From the NCBI GenBank assembly GCA_040757355.1, contig JBFLWY010000068.1, positions 1-9,871 on the forward strand: DNA of 9,871 bases, given 5' to 3'. Shown here piece after piece: positions 5,055 to 9,871 of this stretch (position 1 is its first letter; each line of letters starts with the position of its first letter). The stretch is from DTYU01 sp040757355. GTDB lineage: Bacteria; Bacillota; Desulfotomaculia; Desulfotomaculales; Ammonificaceae. The notes under the pieces were generated by a model. It was not told the DNA's origin, did not search any database, and saw nothing but the letters and a program-made list of their open reading frames with translations. The position numbers were made by a program, and so were the translations under genes.

Positions 5055-6347
5055 ATGATCCTGCGTTACACTTTACCGGAGATGGGGCAGATCTGGTCGG
5101 AGGAGAACCGCTTCCGGAAGTGGCTGGAAGTGGAGGTAGCCGCATGCGAGGCCTGGGCTGAACTTGGGGCTATACCCCAGGGGGCCGTAGAGGAGATTAA
5201 GGCAAAAGCCGGTTTCAGTGTAGAACGCATCAAGGAGATTGAAAGGGTCACGCGCCATGATGTGATCGCTTTTCTGACCTGCGTGCAAGAGTATGTAGGG
5301 GAGCCCGCCCGGTGGATACACCTCGGCATGACCTCCTCGGACGTGGTGGATACCGCCTTAAGCTTGCTGATGAAGGAAGCGGGCAAGAACCTGCTCGGGC
5401 GCCTGGAGCGGCTGCGGGAGGTCCTTCTTGAACTGGCGGGGAAGCACCGCAAGACCCTGATGATCGGCCGGACGCACGGGATCCACGCGGAACCGACCAC
5501 CTTCGGGCTGAAGATGCTCCTGTGGACTGCGGAGACTGAACGGAACATCGAGCGCCTCGGGCGCGCGGTGGAGCGGATCAGCGTGGGAAAGATCTCCGGC
5601 GCGGTCGGGACCTACGCCAACCTGGACCCCCGGGTGGAGGCACTGACGTGCGCGCGGTTGGGGTTAAGACCCGCGCGGGTTTCCACGCAAGTGCTGCAGC
5701 GCGACCGTCATGCTGAATACCTCGCCACGATCGGCATCATCGGCGCCTCGGTAGAGAAGTTCGCCGTTGAGATCCGGGGCCTGCAGCGGACGGACATCCG
5801 GGAGGTTGAGGAGCCGTTCAGGCCCGGCCAGAAGGGATCTTCAGCGATGCCCCACAAGCGCAACCCCATTATTGCCGAACGTTTAAGCGGCCTGGCCCGC
5901 ATCCTCCGGGGCAACGCTGTCGCGGCCATGGAAAACGTGGCCCTGTGGCACGAGCGTGACATATCCCACTCTTCGGTCGAACGCGTGATAATTCCCGACA
6001 GTACAATTCTTCTCGATTACATGCTGTTTAAGCTTACCGAGCTCCTGGAGGGGCTCAACATTTACCCGGAAAACATGCGGCGCAACCTCGAACGCACCGG
6101 GGGGCTTGTCTTCTCCCAGCGCGTGCTCCTCACTTTGGTCGAGAAGGGGTTGAGCAGGGAGGATGCCTACCTGCTGGTCCAGCGAAACGCGATGGAGTCT
6201 TGGCAGACCGGAAAGCCGCTCAAGGAACTCCTTGCGGCGGACCAGCAGGTTGCGCGGGTGCTGCCGCCGCAGGAACTGGACCGCATCTTTGACTACGGCT
6301 ATTTCCTGCAGCATGTTGATCAGATATACCGCCGTTTTGGACTGTGA
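5055..6347 (+). CDS. purB: Adenylosuccinate lyase, PurB
   Basis: This 430-residue cytosolic enzyme releases fumarate twice in purine synthesis: from SAICAR to AICAR (step 8) and from adenylosuccinate to AMP. It belongs to the fumarase/aspartase superfamily. The first conserved block is TSSDVVDTA (93-101). GRTHGIHAEPTTFG (138-151) contains the general acid histidine H141, and the flexible catalytic loop GSSAMPHKRNPI (261-272) holds the catalytic serine and the superfamily signature. RHDV (67-70) holds the other conserved histidine. Length matches the Bacillus-type enzyme. The ATG follows AGGGTGAGAG within a normal distance. The gene lies 222 bp after purE because of the inserted repeat element, and 33 bp before purC, so purB may be expressed less tightly with purE than in compact operons. 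Confidence 0.96.
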   Translation: MILRYTLPEMGQIWSEENRFRKWLEVEVAACEAWAELGAIPQGAVEEIKAKAGFSVERIKEIERVTRHDVIAFLTCVQEYVGEPARWIHLGMTSSDVVDTALSLLMKEAGKNLLGRLERLREVLLELAGKHRKTLMIGRTHGIHAEPTTFGLKMLLWTAETERNIERLGRAVERISVGKISGAVGTYANLDPRVEALTCARLGLRPARVSTQVLQRDRHAEYLATIGIIGASVEKFAVEIRGLQRTDIREVEEPFRPGQKGSSAMPHKRNPIIAERLSGLARILRGNAVAAMENVALWHERDISHSSVERVIIPDSTILLDYMLFKLTELLEGLNIYPENMRRNLERTGGLVFSQRVLLTLVEKGLSREDAYLLVQRNAMESWQTGKPLKELLAADQQVARVLPPQELDRIFDYGYFLQHVDQIYRRFGL

Positions 6348-6380
6348 AGGCGACAACCAATTGATCCTGGAGGTAATAAG

Positions 6381-7106
6381 ATGAAGCGGGGCGAAATGCT
6401 TTACGAAGGGAAGGCGAAGCGGGTCTATAAAACCGATTCACCCGGTAGGTACATCGTTGAGTTCAAAGACGATGCCACCGCCTTCGACGGAAAGAAGCGC
6501 GGCACGATTGCTGACAAAGGGGTTTTAAACAACAAGATTTCCGCCTATTTCTTTGCGCTGCTTGCCAGGGAGGGCATCCCGAGTCATTACGTCGAGACGC
6601 TCAGCGACCGGGAGATGCTGGTGCGGGCCGTTGAGATCATCCCGGTGGAAGTGGTGGCGCGGAATATTGCGGCCGGGAGCCTCGCTAAGAGGATCGGCGT
6701 GCCGGAGGGGACGCCTCTCAGCCAACCGGTTGTTGAGTATTACTATAAACGCGACGATCTCGGCGACCCGATGATCAACTGTTCGCACGTAGTGGCGCTG
6801 GGTTTGGCGACGGCGGAAGAGCTCCATCAGATGCGCGAAATAGCCCTGAGGGTGAATCAGGTGCTGCGGGCGGACCTGGAAGGGAAGGGAATCAACCTGA
6901 TAGACTTTAAACTGGAGTTCGGCCGGGCGGAGGGGAAGATTCTCCTTGCCGATGAGATTTCGCCGGACACCTGCCGTTTCTGGGACAAGGAGACAGGCGA
7001 CAAGTTGGACAAGGACCGTTTCCGGCGCGACCTTGGCGGTGTAACCGAGGCCTACGCGGAGGTCTGGCGGAGACTCACGGGGGAGGGCGCCGATGTACGC
7101 GGATAA
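6381..7106 (+). CDS. purC: SAICAR synthetase, PurC
   Basis: This 241-residue ATP-dependent ligase joins aspartate to CAIR to form SAICAR (step 7), the substrate of the PurB encoded just upstream. The N-terminal LYEGKAKRVY (7-16) is the glycine-rich ATP-binding strand-turn. VVARNIAAGSLAKR (91-104) is the central signature and DEISPDTCRFWD (191-202) the C-terminal signature with metal and substrate contacts. Length is normal for the bacterial enzyme. The start codon follows GGAGG by 8 nt. The 3' end overlaps purF by 14 nt, which points to coupled translation. Nothing is missing. Confidence 0.96.
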   Translation: MKRGEMLYEGKAKRVYKTDSPGRYIVEFKDDATAFDGKKRGTIADKGVLNNKISAYFFALLAREGIPSHYVETLSDREMLVRAVEIIPVEVVARNIAAGSLAKRIGVPEGTPLSQPVVEYYYKRDDLGDPMINCSHVVALGLATAEELHQMREIALRVNQVLRADLEGKGINLIDFKLEFGRAEGKILLADEISPDTCRFWDKETGDKLDKDRFRRDLGGVTEAYAEVWRRLTGEGADVRG

Positions 7107-8517
7107 GCCCCATGAGGCTTGCGGCATCTTCGGCGTTTGCGCGCCGGGAGCGGATGTAGCGCGGCTCAGCTATTACGGCTTGTACGCGTTGCAGCACCGC
7201 GGCCAGGAAAGTGCCGGCATTGCCGTCGCGGACGGCAGGCAGATCGCGCTGCACAAAGAGATGGGTCTTGTAGCAGAGGTCTTCTCGGAGGAGCGTCTCA
7301 CCGAACTCAAGGGACACCTTGCAATCGGTCACGTCCGTTATTCCACCACAGGTGCGAGCCACCCGGTCAATGCGCAGCCGCTGGTTTTTTACTGCGGCGA
7401 CGGGATGCTGGGTCTTGCGCACAACGGAAACCTTTCCAACAGTTATTCGCTCCGCCAGGAACTGCTGGGTTCAGGGGCGGTATTCCAGAGCACGACCGAC
7501 AGCGAGATCCTCATAAACCTTATCGCGCGACTCAATGGCGAGCATAACCTGCCGGCGGCCGTCCGGCAGTGCATGGCGAAGGCAGAAGGCGCCTATTCGA
7601 TGCTTTTACTGACCGAGGACAAAATTTACGCGGTGCGGGACTCCTACGGCTTCCGGCCGCTGTGTGTGGGGCGGCTGAGCGCGGGCTGGGTTGTGGCTTC
7701 GGAGTCCTGTGCCCTCGATGCGGTGGGGGCGCGGTTTGTCCGGGACGTGGTCCCAGGCGAAATCCTAGAGATTTCCCCCGAAGGGCTTAGAACGCATTCG
7801 GTGATAACTGTACGGCACCGGGCGCACTGCGTGTTTGAATACATCTACTTTGCCAGGCCCGACAGCACCCTCGACGGGTTCAACGTCGGTCAGGTGCGGC
7901 GGGAGATGGGGCGGCAGCTTGCCAGGGAGTACCGCCCCCCGGCCGACATCGTGGTACCGGTTCCCGATTCCGGTATCGCTGCGGCCAGGGGCTTTGCCGA
8001 AGCATCGGGCCTGCGCTTTGAAGAGGGGCTGATGAAAAACCGGTACGTGGGCCGGACCTTCATCCAGCCTTCGCAGCGGCTGCGGGACGCAGGGGTCAGG
8101 CTGAAGCTCAACCCCATACGCGAGGCCGTGACGGGGAAGAGGGTGGTGCTGGTTGACGACTCGGTGGTGCGGGGAACCACGAGCTGCAAAATCGTTAAAA
8201 TGCTTCGGGACGCCGGGGCGCACAGGATTTATTACTGTCTCAGCTCCCCGCCGATCATTCGCTCTTGCTACTACGGCATCGATACCACAGAAAAAGAGCT
8301 TATTGCCGCTCAGAAGAGTGTACCGGAGATCTGCCATTACATGGGGGCTGACGGGCTGCATTATCTGAGCATCGAGGGGCTGCTGCAGATCTTCAGTGAC
8401 AAGGCGCAGGATCTCTGTATCGCTTGTTTTACCGGGGATTACCCGGTTCCGATAACGGATGCGGGCGTGGGAAAATTTTCATTCGAACGGCCCCGCGCCC
8501 TGGAGGTAGTACGTTGA
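7093..8517 (+). CDS. purF: Amidophosphoribosyltransferase, PurF
   Basis: This 474-residue enzyme makes phosphoribosylamine from PRPP and glutamine, the committed first step, and is normally feedback-inhibited by AMP and GMP. The protein starts with a 9-residue propeptide followed by CGIFGV, so Cys10 would be the N-terminal nucleophile of the class II glutaminase domain after processing. HNGNLSN (110-116) and YSTTGASHPVNAQP (83-96) belong to this domain. The phosphoribosyltransferase domain has PVPDSGIAAARGF (289-301) and the PRPP loop VLVDDSVVRGTT (352-363). Cysteines C246, C392, C442 and C445 match the four ligands of the [4Fe-4S] cluster of the Bacillus-type enzyme, which makes it oxygen-sensitive. 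The start overlaps purC by 14 nt and follows GGGGGAGGG. In B. subtilis purSQL lie before purF; they are absent here. Confidence 0.97.
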   Translation: MYADKPHEACGIFGVCAPGADVARLSYYGLYALQHRGQESAGIAVADGRQIALHKEMGLVAEVFSEERLTELKGHLAIGHVRYSTTGASHPVNAQPLVFYCGDGMLGLAHNGNLSNSYSLRQELLGSGAVFQSTTDSEILINLIARLNGEHNLPAAVRQCMAKAEGAYSMLLLTEDKIYAVRDSYGFRPLCVGRLSAGWVVASESCALDAVGARFVRDVVPGEILEISPEGLRTHSVITVRHRAHCVFEYIYFARPDSTLDGFNVGQVRREMGRQLAREYRPPADIVVPVPDSGIAAARGFAEASGLRFEEGLMKNRYVGRTFIQPSQRLRDAGVRLKLNPIREAVTGKRVVLVDDSVVRGTTSCKIVKMLRDAGAHRIYYCLSSPPIIRSCYYGIDTTEKELIAAQKSVPEICHYMGADGLHYLSIEGLLQIFSDKAQDLCIACFTGDYPVPITDAGVGKFSFERPRALEVVR

Positions 8518-9590
8518 AAAAAGGCACCGGGCAAAAAAAAGGGACAGGCTGCTTTTTTCAAGGACAAGGCCTTACCTATGCCCGGTCGGGTGTGGATATC
8601 GATGCCGCCAACAGGGCGGTTTCGCTCATGAAGGACATCATCCGCCGCACTTTCCGCCCGGAGGTGCTGACGGATATCGGCGGTTTCGGCGGGCTGTGCG
8701 CCCTTCCGGCCAAGTACCGGGAGCCCGTACTTGTCGCCGGCACAGACGGGGTCGGCACGAAGCTGCGGGTCGCCTTCATGTGCGGCAGGCACGATTCAAT
8801 CGGGATCGACGCCGTGGCGATGTGCGTGAACGACATCCTGGTTTCGGGAGCGGAGCCGCTTTTTTTTCTGGACTACCTGGCGGTGGGAAAAATGGACCCG
8901 GAGCGGGTAGCTGCCGTCGTCGACGGGGTGGCGCAGGGGTGCGAACTTGCGGGATGCGCGCTCATCGGCGGGGAAACCGCGGAAATGCCCGGTTTTTATG
9001 GGCCGGACGAGTACGATATTGCCGGCTTTGCCGTGGGGGTGGTCGAACGGGGGCGGATTGTCGACGGCAGAAAGATCACTCCCGGCGACGTCTGCATCGG
9101 CCTTCCTTCCTCCGGGCTGCATTCCAACGGGTTCAGCCTCGCGCGGAAGGTCTTTTTCGATGTCATGGGGCTGACGGTGGAAACCTTCGAACCCTCCCTC
9201 GGGCGGATGGTGGGAGAAGAACTGCTGGAGCCTACGCGGATCTATGTTAAAACGGTACTGGCGCTCTTAGAGCGGTTTGACATACACGGGATGGCCCACA
9301 TCACCGGCGGGGGTCTCACGGAAAACGTACCCCGGGTGCTGCCGCCGGGACTGGGGGCGGTGCTTGAGCCTTCGCGCTGGCCGGTGCCGCCGGTCTTCCG
9401 GCTCATCAAGGAGCACGGCGGGGTGGCGGAGGCCGAGATGTTCCGGACCTTTAACATGGGCATCGGGTATGTCCTCATTGTGCCGCCGGAGGACGAGAAA
9501 AGCTTGCTCGGGGCGCTGGCGGCCTGCGGGGAAAAGGCCTACGTAATAGGGAGGGTTGAAAGCGGTGTAAACGGAGTGGTTTACAGGTGA
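8514..9590 (+). CDS. purM: Phosphoribosylformylglycinamidine cyclo-ligase (AIR synthetase), PurM
   Basis: This 358-residue enzyme closes the imidazole ring: FGAM plus ATP gives AIR (step 5). Conserved blocks include GVDID (26-30), GTDGVGTKLRVA (76-87), SGAEPLFFLDY (111-121), GGETAEMPGFY (152-162), LPSSGLHSNGFSLAR (197-211), HITGGGLTENVPR (262-274) and FNMGIGYVLIV (313-323). I chose TTG at 8514-8516: GGAGG lies 7 nt upstream and the codon overlaps the purF stop as TTGA. A longer frame from 8424 would run 94 nt into purF. The first 18 or so residues, low in complexity (KKGTGQKKGTGCFFQ), are unlike PurM, which usually begins only a few residues before the TYxxxGVDID block. They are encoded by a repeat-like stretch, and no ATG lies between it and the conserved core. 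The enzyme core looks intact. Confidence 0.94.
   Translation: MKKGTGQKKGTGCFFQGQGLTYARSGVDIDAANRAVSLMKDIIRRTFRPEVLTDIGGFGGLCALPAKYREPVLVAGTDGVGTKLRVAFMCGRHDSIGIDAVAMCVNDILVSGAEPLFFLDYLAVGKMDPERVAAVVDGVAQGCELAGCALIGGETAEMPGFYGPDEYDIAGFAVGVVERGRIVDGRKITPGDVCIGLPSSGLHSNGFSLARKVFFDVMGLTVETFEPSLGRMVGEELLEPTRIYVKTVLALLERFDIHGMAHITGGGLTENVPRVLPPGLGAVLEPSRWPVPPVFRLIKEHGGVAEAEMFRTFNMGIGYVLIVPPEDEKSLLGALAACGEKAYVIGRVESGVNGVVYR
8533..8558. repeat. A-run/T-run repeat read as the PurM N-terminus
   Basis: Eight A residues (8533-8540), the core GGGACAGGCTGC (8541-8552) and six T residues (8553-8558) make a short semi-palindromic unit. It is preceded by a further A6 run (8517-8522) inside the purM start. 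From memory, similar GGGACAGGCTRC cores between A- and T-runs are dispersed in several anaerobe genomes near IS200-like or REP-type sequences; this could not be checked here. It lies in frame, coding for QKKGTGCFF. Confidence 0.4.
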
Positions 9591-9871
9591 TTCTTGGAAT
9601 TAAGCTGGGCGCAGGGAGGCGTTTTTGACGATTTAGCGTCGCCGCCAGGGATGAAAATATGGACCCGTAAGCGCGTTACTTAGATCGGTAATGTAACAAT
9701 GAACAAAACGCGGTGAGAAGCGAGCAGAGCGAGGAAATTCGGGTGGGGACGGGCCGGAGCCCAGCACTCAGAGCAGTTTTTGAGCTTCGAAGGAGAAACC
9801 TTTATTATGTTAGCCTAAAAAAGTAGCTTTTCAAAGCGCAATCATAGCATTGAGTGCTGGGTGAGGACCCG
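9591..9871. other. Gene-free region after purM with small inverted repeats
   Basis: No plausible coding region is visible on either strand; in a compact pur operon purN or purH would be expected here. Small structures are GACG-ATTTAG-CGTC (9627-9640), nested in GC-rich flanks, and scattered GTAA/TTAC pairs between 9667 and 9695. No stem with a clear T-run follows purM, so no terminator was found. The stretch 9710-9760 is rich in purines and GAGCGAG-like short repeats. Confidence 0.6.
9760..9861. repeat. Widely spaced 11-bp perfect inverted repeat (possible MITE or element end)
   Basis: CCCAGCACTCA (9760-9770) and TGAGTGCTGGG (9851-9861) are perfect inverted repeats enclosing an AT-richer 80-bp interior with no coding capacity. 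Outside them, CGGGCC (9750-9755) and GGACCCG (9865-9871) also partly match in inverted orientation. The arrangement resembles a small non-autonomous transposable element or the border of a larger repeated element cut by the window edge. Target-site duplications could not be defined. Confidence 0.4.

Noticed and set aside
8424..8513. Upstream extension of purM from an ATG at 8424.
   Set aside because: It lies wholly inside the conserved 3' end of purF (Fe-S ligand region) in another frame. The TTG at 8514 has a well-placed GGAGG.
9652..9684. Ten-codon frame MKIWTRKRVT after purM.
   Set aside because: The AGGG lies too close to the ATG to act as a ribosome binding site, and the peptide has no recognisable features.

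Overview
The window looks like a chromosomal segment from a Gram-positive, probably anaerobic, member of the Bacillota, most likely a Desulfotomaculum/Pelotomaculum-type Peptococcaceae. This is an inference from three things: strong purine-rich ribosome binding sites, GTG and TTG starts, and the style of the FabI and Pur proteins. No 16S rRNA or other marker is present to fix the taxonomy. The pur genes are GC-rich; the edges and some intergenic stretches are clearly more AT-rich.

Left part (1-2900, genes on the minus strand). At the extreme left is an imperfect inverted repeat that may be the end or leader of an insertion sequence. Next to it is a truncated N-terminal piece of what looks like a restriction-modification DNA methyltransferase. 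Then comes a three-gene operon, transcribed leftwards, encoding a MarR-family regulator, an ABC ATPase of the DrrA type and its ABC-2 permease. The genes overlap (17 nt and 4 nt), so the regulator and exporter are made as one unit. Palindromic TTAGC/GCTAA half-sites at the likely start of transcription suggest autorepression by the MarR protein.

Middle (2900-3410). This stretch of about 500 bp has no intact gene. It holds a frameshifted remnant of a HepT-type toxin (RX4HXY motif still readable) and, more doubtfully, a trace of its MNT nucleotidyltransferase partner. With the methyltransferase stump, this makes the left third look like a decayed defence or toxin-antitoxin region.

Right part (3410-9590, plus strand). 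fabI (enoyl-ACP reductase of fatty acid synthesis) has its own candidate promoter. It is followed by a de novo purine cluster purE-purB-purC-purF-purM. A near-consensus sigma-A promoter lies just after fabI. Between it and purE is a strong intrinsic-terminator-like hairpin in the roughly 90-nt leader, suggesting transcription attenuation of the pur operon. PurF (step 1), PurM (step 5), PurE (step 6), PurC (step 7) and PurB (steps 8 and AMP branch) are all full length with conserved motifs. purK and purSQL, which sit between these genes in the Bacillus subtilis operon, are absent here. Two non-coding or repeat-like insertions affect the operon: a 190-bp inverted-repeat-bounded, heptamer-rich element between purE and purB, and a small A-run/T-run repeat that appears to be read in frame as the N-terminus of PurM.

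The last 280 bp contain no gene. They carry a widely spaced 11-bp perfect inverted repeat at the right border, resembling a small non-autonomous element or the edge of a larger one. I did not find a convincing wholly new system. The best leads are the pur leader attenuator, the repeat insertions in the pur operon and the decayed HepT region.
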